This document shows positions 8,587 to 17,621 of a stretch of 64,000 bases of DNA, one piece after another. The stretch's first letter is position 1. Each line of letters opens with the position of its first letter. The DNA is taken from the NCBI GenBank assembly GCA_002753095.1, contig PDZU01000006.1, positions 29,469 to 93,468 on the forward strand. Direction: 5' to 3'. Position numbers and translations under genes: made by a program. The notes beneath the pieces were generated by a model. It was not told the DNA's origin, did not search any database, and saw only the letters and a program-made list of their open reading frames with translations. Source of the DNA: Magnetococcales bacterium. Its GTDB lineage: Bacteria > Pseudomonadota > Magnetococcia > Magnetococcales > Magnetaquicoccaceae.

Positions 8587-10989
8587 ATGAAAAACAAATC
8601 ACCAAACTATAAATTTTTTTTATTGATTCATGCGATCTTCCTTACTGCAGGAACAACGTCTGCACTGGCGCAAACTTCACCTCAATCTACGATTGTTATA
8701 CCCAAACAGTTTTTTGAACCATTTGACAAGAGGATGAAGGTTCCATCAGAAATTGAAATTCGCGATCCTGCAGCGCTATCAGACGAAACTGGCGATATTT
8801 GTATTGATGCTCAAGGAAAATGTAGTGAACTGCGAGAACAGACTGTTAATCTTCCCCTCAGATTGGAATTTACTAAAACGAGCGAAACAGGACAGTCGGA
8901 TAGAATCAATTCGAAAAAAGATGGGTCTCATGAAAACGAAGAAAATTATTCGAGTGGAGGTTATAAAAAATGCGATAACAACTCATCTGTTCATGATGAT
9001 GGAACAGTTTATTATCCAATCATTGATAGACAGTTAATTAAACACTATATCCGTGAGATAACTGGTTTAAAGACAGAGATAAAAGAAATTCAATCCCCTG
9101 ACAATCCTGTCCTTTCCTTTGAAATTCAAGGCGATGACAAAAAAAGCGTCATTTCATTGCTTGAGATTATGCAGATCATCAAGAAAATGAATGACTACTA
9201 CCGCAGCGAAGATTATTATAGCTCGTTTGCATATCTTCCCAACCAGACGATAGATAATCTGGCAAGAGAACGAAAAATGAATATCGCAGTAAATGAGCCA
9301 CCTCTTGATATCGAATTTGTTGTTAGAGATAGATCAAGAGATAGATCAAAAGATAGATCAAAAGATGGATCGGAAAGAGAATCTCAGGAGAATAGGTTCT
9401 CAGAACTTGTAAAAGAGCACTACTGTCAACTTGCTGGTGTTGCTAATGCTCCCGTCAGACGAAACGATCTTGAGTCGTTTATTGTCAGATTAAATTCATT
9501 ACCTGGAATTAGCGTAAATGTGGTTGTGAGGCCAGTTTTTAACAGTGGTGAAAAGGATCAGCTAAGCCACATCAATAAATTTAAAATGGAAATCGACTAC
9601 GATTATAATAATTATGAGATACAAGTAAGTTATGATAATTATGGTAGCCTATTCATGGGGCCGAGATTGTTTATGTTGAATAGCGCCTATAATTTTGAAA
9701 ATGGCTCTCGTGTAGCTCTAAGCCGTGTTCAAACAGATTATCCTGATGAGCTAAAATATTTTAAAATGGAGGCAGTGACACCTCTTGATAACTTGACATC
9801 ATTTAACAGAACAAATCGAGGTAGGGATTCCTTTTTAAAGACTGGGAAATTTGATTTGGTCGGTAGTATCAGTTACAACCGCGCATCCCCAGCCCACACT
9901 CTTAAGACCATGGATATTGACAACTCCATACTCGAACTGATTGGTGGTTTAAGATTTCATTATTGGCGAGGCAGATACGAAGCAAAATTCTTGCAAGACT
10001 ATCTTTCAGGAGTTCGACAAAACTCAAGTGAACCGAACGCAGTTTTATTTGATTATACTGGAGACCATCGGATAGATGTACTTTATCAGGATTATAAAGC
10101 AAGAATGTCTGTTCTAAGTGGTTTGCCATATACTGAAGATATTATCCGATCATTTACCGTGCAGCATGTGACTGATGCTAGAGGAAAACTGAATCTGTTA
10201 AATGTCCCCAGAATTTTTGGTACAAAATATCGCTTTCGGGAGCAATTTGAGCTATCCAGCAATATTGGCTACACAAAAGGAGTTCGCTTTGGTGGGGAAA
10301 CAGAAAAAGGATCCATACTTTCAACAAGAGCTGAAGCGGATCCTTCATTCTGGAAGCTCAGTGGCGACCTTAAAGTATCTTATATGCTGAAGAATTTTCC
10401 TTTCTGGAGAAGCTCATTCATCGCATCAACACAACTCGAGGGACAGTATGCGGATCAGCCACTGTTTGCTGGACAGGAAATATCCATTGGCAACCGTAAT
10501 GGTGCCAGAGGGTATGCTCCATCAGAAATGTCTGGCGACTCAGGATATGGTTGTCGTAATGAATTTGGTTTCACTTTTCTTGATAGTTTTGCCAAAAATA
10601 CTGATCCTGAATATGAGTATAAAGACAATAAGGTAGTTGGTCTTAAAACACACTTCAATAAAAGTTTAATTGAATTTCTGCAAAAAGATTCAATAATTCA
10701 CTTTTACTATTTTATTGATATTTCAAAAATTACGAATAGAGACCGTTCTGTTGTTGGTACAACTGAAGATAAAGATTCCTTGAAAGCAAATGGAGTGGGT
10801 TTGCGCATCCAACACGAGGATGGTTTAAGCTTCAGTCTTGAGTTGGCAAAGCCGCTTGGCCGTACTCCCTATAATACCAGCGATCCGTCTTATCTTAATG
10901 GTGGTGATACACAGACTTATTTTAAATTTTCAATGAATGAAAAATTTTATCATACCATGAAAAAAATGTTTGACAGTAGTGTGAGATGA
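8587..10989 (+). CDS. TpsB/ShlB/FhaC-type two-partner-secretion outer-membrane transporter (cassette A)
   Basis: Signal peptide; barrel motif ISIGNRNGARGYAPSEMSGDSGYGCRNEFGF; C-terminus GVGLRIQHEDGLSFSLELAKPLGRTPY typical of ShlB/FhaC; directly upstream of a TPS-domain exoprotein. Confidence 0.85.
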   Translation: MKNKSPNYKFFLLIHAIFLTAGTTSALAQTSPQSTIVIPKQFFEPFDKRMKVPSEIEIRDPAALSDETGDICIDAQGKCSELREQTVNLPLRLEFTKTSETGQSDRINSKKDGSHENEENYSSGGYKKCDNNSSVHDDGTVYYPIIDRQLIKHYIREITGLKTEIKEIQSPDNPVLSFEIQGDDKKSVISLLEIMQIIKKMNDYYRSEDYYSSFAYLPNQTIDNLARERKMNIAVNEPPLDIEFVVRDRSRDRSKDRSKDGSERESQENRFSELVKEHYCQLAGVANAPVRRNDLESFIVRLNSLPGISVNVVVRPVFNSGEKDQLSHINKFKMEIDYDYNNYEIQVSYDNYGSLFMGPRLFMLNSAYNFENGSRVALSRVQTDYPDELKYFKMEAVTPLDNLTSFNRTNRGRDSFLKTGKFDLVGSISYNRASPAHTLKTMDIDNSILELIGGLRFHYWRGRYEAKFLQDYLSGVRQNSSEPNAVLFDYTGDHRIDVLYQDYKARMSVLSGLPYTEDIIRSFTVQHVTDARGKLNLLNVPRIFGTKYRFREQFELSSNIGYTKGVRFGGETEKGSILSTRAEADPSFWKLSGDLKVSYMLKNFPFWRSSFIASTQLEGQYADQPLFAGQEISIGNRNGARGYAPSEMSGDSGYGCRNEFGFTFLDSFAKNTDPEYEYKDNKVVGLKTHFNKSLIEFLQKDSIIHFYYFIDISKITNRDRSVVGTTEDKDSLKANGVGLRIQHEDGLSFSLELAKPLGRTPYNTSDPSYLNGGDTQTYFKFSMNEKFYHTMKKMFDSSVR
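9325..9372 (+). repeat. 12-bp tandem repeat x4 coding RDRSRDRSKDRSKDGS
   Basis: agagatagatca / agagatagatca / aaagatagatca / aaagatggatcg, in frame inside the TpsB gene. Confidence 0.95.
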
Positions 10990-11033
10990 GTTACATCCAC
11001 AACCATGTATACTGTTGACAGGGGTGTCAGATC

Positions 11034-14000
11034 GTGAAGCCAAGAATTTTTTTGTCCCATAGGGCATCCATGGCTGGTCGCACAGCTAATACACTGCTGG
11101 CACGAGCAGTTGTACTTGCCCGTGTTGGTGCACTGTCAACAGTTGGATTGATTTCAGTGATACCTGAATCCGCATTCTGCATGCCTCAAGGTGGTGTTGT
11201 TTCCAGTGGCAGTGCCACCATAAGTCAATCTGGTAGCCATATGGAAATTCAGCAATCCTCACAGAGAGGCGTTGTGGATTGGCGTTCTTTTGATCTCTCC
11301 AAGGGAGAGTCGGTACAGTTTAAACAGCCAGATAGCAAGTCTGTTATACTCAATCGTATCAATGACAATAACCCTTCCCAGATTTATGGAAAATTATCGT
11401 CTAATGGACAGATTATATTGTCAAACTCCAACGGTATTCATTTTGGTCCGAATGCAGATGTTGATGTTTCTGGCATGGTAGCAACCACCTCTCAGATTGA
11501 AGATAAGGCATTCATGTCTGGCAGTAAATCCCTACATTTTCAATCTGGGAAAATAAATCCTGAAGCACGAATTATTAATCAAGGTCTGATCCATATCAAT
11601 GATCATGGGTACCTTGCACTGGTTGGGCCTGTTGTAGAAAATTCTGGTCAAATTGTGGCTCGATTGTCCCGTGTTGTTTTAGCATCTGGAATCGGTTTTA
11701 CCGTAAACATGGATGATGACCAACTTTTTAAGTTGGATGTTGGACCTTTCCTGGAGCGGGCTGGTATTTTACGTGACGGAATGTTGGTGACGCATAGTGG
11801 TGAAATTTTAGTGGAAGGAGGGACTGTTCTTTTGACTGCGGAAGCAACCCGTTATCTTTTACAAGGTATTGGGATAAGCGGTTCCATACGTGCACCTACA
11901 GTTCTTCAAAATTCAGGAAAAATAATTATTAACAGTGGCGGGGTAGCCCAGATATCTGGTCGATTAGAAGCAACGGGCGAACAAGGTGCAACTTTTGGTG
12001 GACAGGTACAAATCATCGGCGGCGAAGTCAACTTGACCAGTAGTGCCAATATTGACGTTTCTGGTCGTCGTGGGGGTGGCGCTGTTCAAATTAGCAGTGG
12101 CTTAAAGCTTTCAACGAACGAAACAAATTCTGCTCCGCGTGTAACTCTATCCGTTGATAGTCAGATTTCTGCGGATGCGACGGAATCTGGACAAGGCGGA
12201 AAAATTGTTATTTGGTCAGAAGGACATACCCAACAGGATGGTAATCTTTCTGCCAAAGGTGGTCCAAAAGGAGGTGACGGAGGATTTGTGGAAGTTTCTG
12301 GTCGGCGCAGTGTCCAATTGAAAGGGAAAGTCGATACTTCGGCGCCTAAAGGCAAGTTGGGTACTCTGTTGATCGATCCTGCAGATATTGTCATCGCTAC
12401 AGGTGGAGCCACTGCGACTAGTGGAGCAGACCAATTTACCGATACAGGTTCTACAGTTACGTTGGATCCGGCAACTCTCAATAGCTTGGCTGCCAATGTG
12501 ACACTCCAAGCCACCAATAATATCACGTTCACAGATTCCGTAAATTTGACTACTGCCGGTGCTGGCTTGACCGCACAAGCTGGCAATCACATTTATGTCG
12601 ATGCAACAATCACAACAACAGGTGGTACAGTTGTGCTTTCAGCCAATGATAATTCTGGCGGCACTGCGACTGGTTCAGGATCCATTTTCCTGAATTCCGC
12701 GATAAACACAGGCAATGCGGGCTCTACTGGTGGAGCTGTCACTTTGAAGGTCAATGGTGGAACGGGGCAAATTAATCTTGGTGCTGATGTTACGACAGCT
12801 ATCGGTGATATTACCTTGTCCGATTCTATTATTTTAACGAATAGTGTAAGTTTATATGGTGTCGACGCTAATATAAGTTTTCTTTCAGCGGTCAACGCGG
12901 ACATGAATACCAACAACCGTGCCCTCACCATCACGGCAGGTAGCGGTACCGTGCAAGTTGATGGGGCCATCGGCCAAAGCCAAGCCCTGCAGGGTTTGAC
13001 GGTCAACTCCGCCTCCTCGACCACGCTTGCCGACTCGCTCAAATTGCGCAGCGACGGTCTTGCGGTTACCTCAGACGCCATCACGCTGGGTGGTTCGCAA
13101 ATTGTGACCACCGATAGCACCACCGCCGGGGCGATTACCTTGACAGGTCCGGTCACCCTGGCCAATTCGTTGACCATGAGCACGGACAGTACAGTTGACG
13201 GTAATATCCGCTTCACCTCCACCATCAATGCGGATGCCAATACCAACAACCGTGCCCTCACCATCACGGCAGGTAGCGGTACCGTGCAAGTTGATGGGGC
13301 CATCGGCCAAATCCAAGCTCTGCAGGGTTTGACGGTCAACTCCGCCTCCTCGACCACGCTTGCCGACTCGCTCAAATTGCGCAGCGACGGTCTTGCGGTT
13401 ACCTCAGACGCCATCACGCTGGGTGGTTCGCAAATTGTGACCACCGATAGCACCACCGCCGGGGCGATTACCTTGACAGGTCCGGTCACCCTGGCCAATT
13501 CGTTGACCATGAGCACGGACAGTACAGTTGACGGTAATATCCGCTTCACCTCCACCATCAATGCGGATGCCAATACCAACAACCGTGCCCTCACCATCAC
13601 GGCAGGTAGCGGTACCGTGCAAGTTGATGGGGCCATCGGCCAAAGCCAAGCTTTGTACGGTTTGACAGTTGCCTCTGCCTCATCTACGACTCTCTCTGGT
13701 TCAGTAAAATTTCGTAACGGAGGGTTATCTATTGCCTCTAACAATATTACATTTGGTGGTGAGTATATAGATGCTACAGATAGCGGAATTGCTGGAGATA
13801 TTTCCATATCAGGGCCTTCATTGGGAGCAGGAGCAAGCCTCACCAATATAATTGTTAATAATCGTATTAATGGGCTCAATTCTCTGATATTTGAAGGAAA
13901 CAACATTACCATAAACGGGAATATTACGAGTGATTCAACTCTAAATTTTATAAATACACCAACGACAGTTTCTGAAATAAAAAATGGCAGTCAAGTGTGT

Positions 14001-15815
14001 ATAAACCAGTCGCAATATTTTACCGATGGTTTGTTGACATTGAATGGACGAGTCACTCTTACCTCACCAACTGCCAATTTTGTCCAGAGTGGTATCGGTC
14101 CTATTAAATTGAAAGGGAGCACTACACTACATTCTGGCAAGCAGAAGATTGATACTCAGTATCTAACAACAGATAGCAATAGCAATATATTAACAAGTGG
14201 TGGCTCTGTGAAATTTACTGGTCCAGTGTTATTTTCGGGAGAGTACATAATAAATACCAATGGAGGAAATATAGATTTTTGTATCGCCTGCGCAATTAGA
14301 GATAGCGCAATAAGAAATAACAATCATCTGGCGCTTTTAGCAAATAAAGACAATGAAATTTTAGATGCTGGCGTAATAAAGAATACGACACTATCTGGAA
14401 AATATCCATACGTTGATGTTTATGACCTAACACTGTCAGGAAATTCTGGATCACTTTACGGTTTAGCCTCTATATTCCCAAGCGATCCTTCAGGAAGGGG
14501 TGCGGCAAGTTCGGTCTTAACAATTCCTTATCCGCATGGTGGCTTTTATTTTAACGATTATCTTATTGTGACAATCGCTCAGGACATCCACGATCCAAAG
14601 TCTGAGTTAAAGCGAAACATTATTCCCGTTGAAAGTAAATTGTTCAAGCATGAGCCAGTCTTTACAGAAGATTACCCTGTTTTATACAATGCGTTGTCAG
14701 AGTCAATTAAAAACGGTACACTTGATAGCTATCCTTCAAACGAAATATTTGAGAATAATGCTAGAAAATTAATAGTTATTGCAAATAAAACAGGTTCTAC
14801 TCTGGGCAATATTGAAGATAAATTTTATCTTCAACTTAGTCTAAAAGATCTATTATTCTCTCTATATTCGATAGAAAACGATTATTCAATTGATAAGGTT
14901 CCATTAGAAACCAATCAATATCGTAAAGAATTACAATCGATTTTCTCAAAGATATCTCAACGCGTGAAATATTACAAGAATAACCACAATAGTGAATATG
15001 ATGCTTATTCAGAAAAAATATCAACACTCTATAATAATTTAAAAGAATATATTGATGACTCTCAATCACCGCCAAGAGAATCCAATGCAAACGGTAACAA
15101 AAAGCTGTTGCATATTATTTCAAACAATAACTATCTTACAACATCAAGGGATATCGCAAAACTAACCGACAAAGATTCAAAGTCGTTGAATCAAACATTG
15201 AGAAAATATTTTTCAGTATCTAGAATGGGTAGTTCAGCTGAAAGGAAGGATAGTTTAGAAGAAGACAGCCACTTGGCGACAGCATTTAACATTGATAATT
15301 ATTTGTTAAGCAACACAAACAAGAGCAACCGAGATGTTCTTATTTATTCTGGGCATGGCTACCTACACCAGGGGAAACTTTATTTTCTTACTGCGGACTC
15401 AGTAACCCTTGGATACAATGGCGAGTCTGCATTTTCAACTGGCATAATGTCATCTGATAAAATATTTTCGCCGTGGAGACTTAATATTACTTCTAGTTGT
15501 CATGCAGGTGCGGCTTCTGATTTGGGAAATCGTTCCATTTCTTCCGTTGCATGGGATGAAAGAGCACTTGATCAGATTGAAACGCTTCGTAACGGAATTT
15601 TAGATGAGAAGAATGACCAGTTATCGTTTTCTCTGCTGTTGAAGGATTCCGTTAAGGTAAGCAATACTGAGACCAGTAAAGACAATATAAATCTTGATCA
15701 ATTGTTTAATATCCAATCGCAATTATTAATCAGCAGGAGGATGAATGATATATTGTGGTTTGATTCTGGACGTTTTTTGAGTAATACACCTGAATTTAGC
15801 ACAGGAAACAAATAA
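11034..15815 (+). CDS. TPS-domain (filamentous haemagglutinin-like) exoprotein with C-terminal caspase/CHAT-like domain (cassette A)
   Basis: N-term PQGGVVSSGSATISQSGSHMEIQQSSQRGVVDWRSFDLSKGESVQFKQPDSKSVILNRI...NSNGIHFG; beta-helix repeats; C-term LLHIISNNNYLTTSRDIAKL...VLIYSGHGY...ITSSCHAGAA. Confidence 0.85.
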   Translation: MKPRIFLSHRASMAGRTANTLLARAVVLARVGALSTVGLISVIPESAFCMPQGGVVSSGSATISQSGSHMEIQQSSQRGVVDWRSFDLSKGESVQFKQPDSKSVILNRINDNNPSQIYGKLSSNGQIILSNSNGIHFGPNADVDVSGMVATTSQIEDKAFMSGSKSLHFQSGKINPEARIINQGLIHINDHGYLALVGPVVENSGQIVARLSRVVLASGIGFTVNMDDDQLFKLDVGPFLERAGILRDGMLVTHSGEILVEGGTVLLTAEATRYLLQGIGISGSIRAPTVLQNSGKIIINSGGVAQISGRLEATGEQGATFGGQVQIIGGEVNLTSSANIDVSGRRGGGAVQISSGLKLSTNETNSAPRVTLSVDSQISADATESGQGGKIVIWSEGHTQQDGNLSAKGGPKGGDGGFVEVSGRRSVQLKGKVDTSAPKGKLGTLLIDPADIVIATGGATATSGADQFTDTGSTVTLDPATLNSLAANVTLQATNNITFTDSVNLTTAGAGLTAQAGNHIYVDATITTTGGTVVLSANDNSGGTATGSGSIFLNSAINTGNAGSTGGAVTLKVNGGTGQINLGADVTTAIGDITLSDSIILTNSVSLYGVDANISFLSAVNADMNTNNRALTITAGSGTVQVDGAIGQSQALQGLTVNSASSTTLADSLKLRSDGLAVTSDAITLGGSQIVTTDSTTAGAITLTGPVTLANSLTMSTDSTVDGNIRFTSTINADANTNNRALTITAGSGTVQVDGAIGQIQALQGLTVNSASSTTLADSLKLRSDGLAVTSDAITLGGSQIVTTDSTTAGAITLTGPVTLANSLTMSTDSTVDGNIRFTSTINADANTNNRALTITAGSGTVQVDGAIGQSQALYGLTVASASSTTLSGSVKFRNGGLSIASNNITFGGEYIDATDSGIAGDISISGPSLGAGASLTNIIVNNRINGLNSLIFEGNNITINGNITSDSTLNFINTPTTVSEIKNGSQVCINQSQYFTDGLLTLNGRVTLTSPTANFVQSGIGPIKLKGSTTLHSGKQKIDTQYLTTDSNSNILTSGGSVKFTGPVLFSGEYIINTNGGNIDFCIACAIRDSAIRNNNHLALLANKDNEILDAGVIKNTTLSGKYPYVDVYDLTLSGNSGSLYGLASIFPSDPSGRGAASSVLTIPYPHGGFYFNDYLIVTIAQDIHDPKSELKRNIIPVESKLFKHEPVFTEDYPVLYNALSESIKNGTLDSYPSNEIFENNARKLIVIANKTGSTLGNIEDKFYLQLSLKDLLFSLYSIENDYSIDKVPLETNQYRKELQSIFSKISQRVKYYKNNHNSEYDAYSEKISTLYNNLKEYIDDSQSPPRESNANGNKKLLHIISNNNYLTTSRDIAKLTDKDSKSLNQTLRKYFSVSRMGSSAERKDSLEEDSHLATAFNIDNYLLSNTNKSNRDVLIYSGHGYLHQGKLYFLTADSVTLGYNGESAFSTGIMSSDKIFSPWRLNITSSCHAGAASDLGNRSISSVAWDERALDQIETLRNGILDEKNDQLSFSLLLKDSVKVSNTETSKDNINLDQLFNIQSQLLISRRMNDILWFDSGRFLSNTPEFSTGNK
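12906..13650 (+). repeat. 333-bp in-frame tandem repeat, two full copies plus partial third
   Basis: aataccaacaaccgtgccctcacc recurs at 12906, 13239 and 13572; translated 111-aa units nearly identical (ALTITAGSGTVQVDGAIGQ[S/I]QALQGLTVNSASSTTLADSLKLRSDG...). Confidence 0.95.
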
Positions 15816-15901
15816 TAGTAATTAAAGAAACGATGCTTCGCTTGGCATGGTTAATATTTAGTGATCTTCAAACCAAACAAACCACCTTTTAGGAGAGACT
15901 T

Positions 15902-16210
15902 ATGAAAAAAAGCGGAATAATCATTTCACAATTGCTTGGAATTTTTTTGATGGCAATCTCTTCTACTGTGTTTTCTGGAGAGCCTAAAGACCATCACTAC
16001 AGGGTTTATAGAGATGATACCCATCTGTGTTGCGGAAAGACAGATACACGCTGTACCAACGGTGGTATGCAATTTATATGTGGTCAAGAAGATGTATGTT
16101 CTAGTAACTATGATCGTATGTCCGATATTGAAATTAAAGAAGCAGTCGATCCTAGGGGGGCATCAAGTCATCAAGTGGGGTCATCTAACATTAAAAATCA
16201 TTGCAGATAG
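15902..16210 (+). CDS. Small Cys-rich secreted protein, unknown function
   Basis: Signal peptide MKKSGIIISQLLGIFLMAISSTVFS; HLCCGKTDTRCTNGGMQFICGQEDVCSSN; agga RBS upstream. Confidence 0.65.
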   Translation: MKKSGIIISQLLGIFLMAISSTVFSGEPKDHHYRVYRDDTHLCCGKTDTRCTNGGMQFICGQEDVCSSNYDRMSDIEIKEAVDPRGASSHQVGSSNIKNHCR

Positions 16211-16311
16211 GAATGTTGCGATGATAACCACAACGACCATACTGTAGATTCTGTCTTTGGTGTGGCTGTTGTGTCAGTTTAGTTTCTCTTTACGCTCTAA
16301 ATCAATGGGTA

Positions 16312-16334
16312 ATCCCCCGGTTCTGCCGGGGGAT
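16312..16334. other. Hairpin atcccccgg-ttctg-ccgggggat (terminator- or IS200/IS605-end-like)
   Basis: 9-bp perfect stem at 16312-16320 / 16326-16334, between two short cassette genes. Confidence 0.6.
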
Positions 16335-16364
16335 AGTTACTTATTACTTAAAAAGGGCATCAAA

Positions 16365-17108
16365 ATGGGTGTTATTTCAAGTGTTGTTTCATTTATAATC
16401 TATACTGTCATCGTTATTGGGGTTACGCATGAGATTGTCTTTTACGATAATTTAAACGTCAATTTCAGCATGCTAAATGATGACTATTATAAGTATTTTG
16501 CTTTTGGATTAAGGGCGATCAAGCAGACATACTATAGTGTCATTTTTCTTGTTCCTATCAGTATCCTTTCTCTATTAAGCGGGATGTTGGTCGAGAAAGA
16601 AAAAAGTAAGCCGTATATAACTAATAACAATTTAATTTACAATATAATCAGACTAAACAGGTCACCAATTTGTTTTGTACTTATATTTTTTATGTTAATT
16701 ATTATTCTGACTGTTTCTTCTGTTGAAATTGGTAGATTGGCAGCAATAGAAAAGCTGAAAGAGTATCATTATAATGGCTTTAGACCGTATCCAAACATTA
16801 CGCTACAGTCTTGCGATTCAAATTTATATAATTTTACCAACGATCAGTTCCTAAGTGGTGGTGGTTGTTCAGGTGAATTTATCAAATCATTTAAACTGAT
16901 AACGAGTAGCGGTAATAACTTAATTATAATTGCCTATTGTGCAGAAAATGATCCTGAGAGGACACCTCGTTGTCTGAGAGCAAAAAAATGCGGAAGAGGT
17001 GACTATTTTACATATATAGTTCCATCCAATCAATTGAGCATGGCACAACTGTCACCCGTTCCACCGGAACGCAAAAAGGCTTCCTGTCTAGAGCAAAATG
17101 AGCAATAG
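16365..17108 (+). CDS. Membrane protein of unknown function (start moved from 16257 to after the hairpin)
   Basis: MGVISSVVSFIIYTVIVIGVTHEIVFY plus further hydrophobic segments (YYSVIFLVPISILSLLSGM, ICFVLIFFMLIIILTVSS). Confidence 0.55.
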   Translation: MGVISSVVSFIIYTVIVIGVTHEIVFYDNLNVNFSMLNDDYYKYFAFGLRAIKQTYYSVIFLVPISILSLLSGMLVEKEKSKPYITNNNLIYNIIRLNRSPICFVLIFFMLIIILTVSSVEIGRLAAIEKLKEYHYNGFRPYPNITLQSCDSNLYNFTNDQFLSGGGCSGEFIKSFKLITSSGNNLIIIAYCAENDPERTPRCLRAKKCGRGDYFTYIVPSNQLSMAQLSPVPPERKKASCLEQNEQ

Positions 17109-17498
17109 CTACCAACGATAACCATGGTGACGGTGATGGTGACGTGGTGCTGGCACAATGGTTGTGACCACCACCGGTTGCGCGTACACAGCCACCGGTT
17201 CAACATAGCGGGTGGTCACATAACGCGGAGCGTTGTTCCAGCCCCTGGCATAAGCCGGTCGGTGATGGCGGTAGGCACGACTCCCCCCATCGGCGTCGTC
17301 GATCAGTTGTCCAACCACCCCACCAACCACCGCCCCCAAAACCGCATTGCCCAAGCGATTGTGGGCCGGTCCTGCCATACTGCCAACCAGGGCACCTCCC
17401 AAGGCCCCCAACTCCAGGCCGTTGCCTGCCTGCAGAGCCAGGGGTGACAGGGCCATTAGGCTGGCCAGGGTCAATGCGATCAGGTTGGTTGCTTTCAT
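17109..17498 (-). CDS. Glycine-zipper exported protein
   Basis: Signal peptide MKATNLIALTLASLMALSPLALQAG then GALGGALVGSMAGPAHNRLGNAVLGAVVGGVVGQLIDD. Confidence 0.7.
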   Translation of the reverse strand: MKATNLIALTLASLMALSPLALQAGNGLELGALGGALVGSMAGPAHNRLGNAVLGAVVGGVVGQLIDDADGGSRAYRHHRPAYARGWNNAPRYVTTRYVEPVAVYAQPVVVTTIVPAPRHHHRHHGYRW

Positions 17499-17621
17499 GT
17501 CTGTCTCCTTTGGAAAGTCGTTGCCACCCTACAATGGATGTGCTTGTCCGTATGGACGGTAACCCGTCACTCTTTTGTCGCCAGAGAGGAAAATTTTAGC
17601 TGCGCAACAGTGACAGAGCAA

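Noticed and set aside
12593-13912. Minus-strand 439-aa ORF over the exoprotein repeats
   Set aside because: Its repeats only mirror the 333-bp sense repeats; low-complexity antisense translation.
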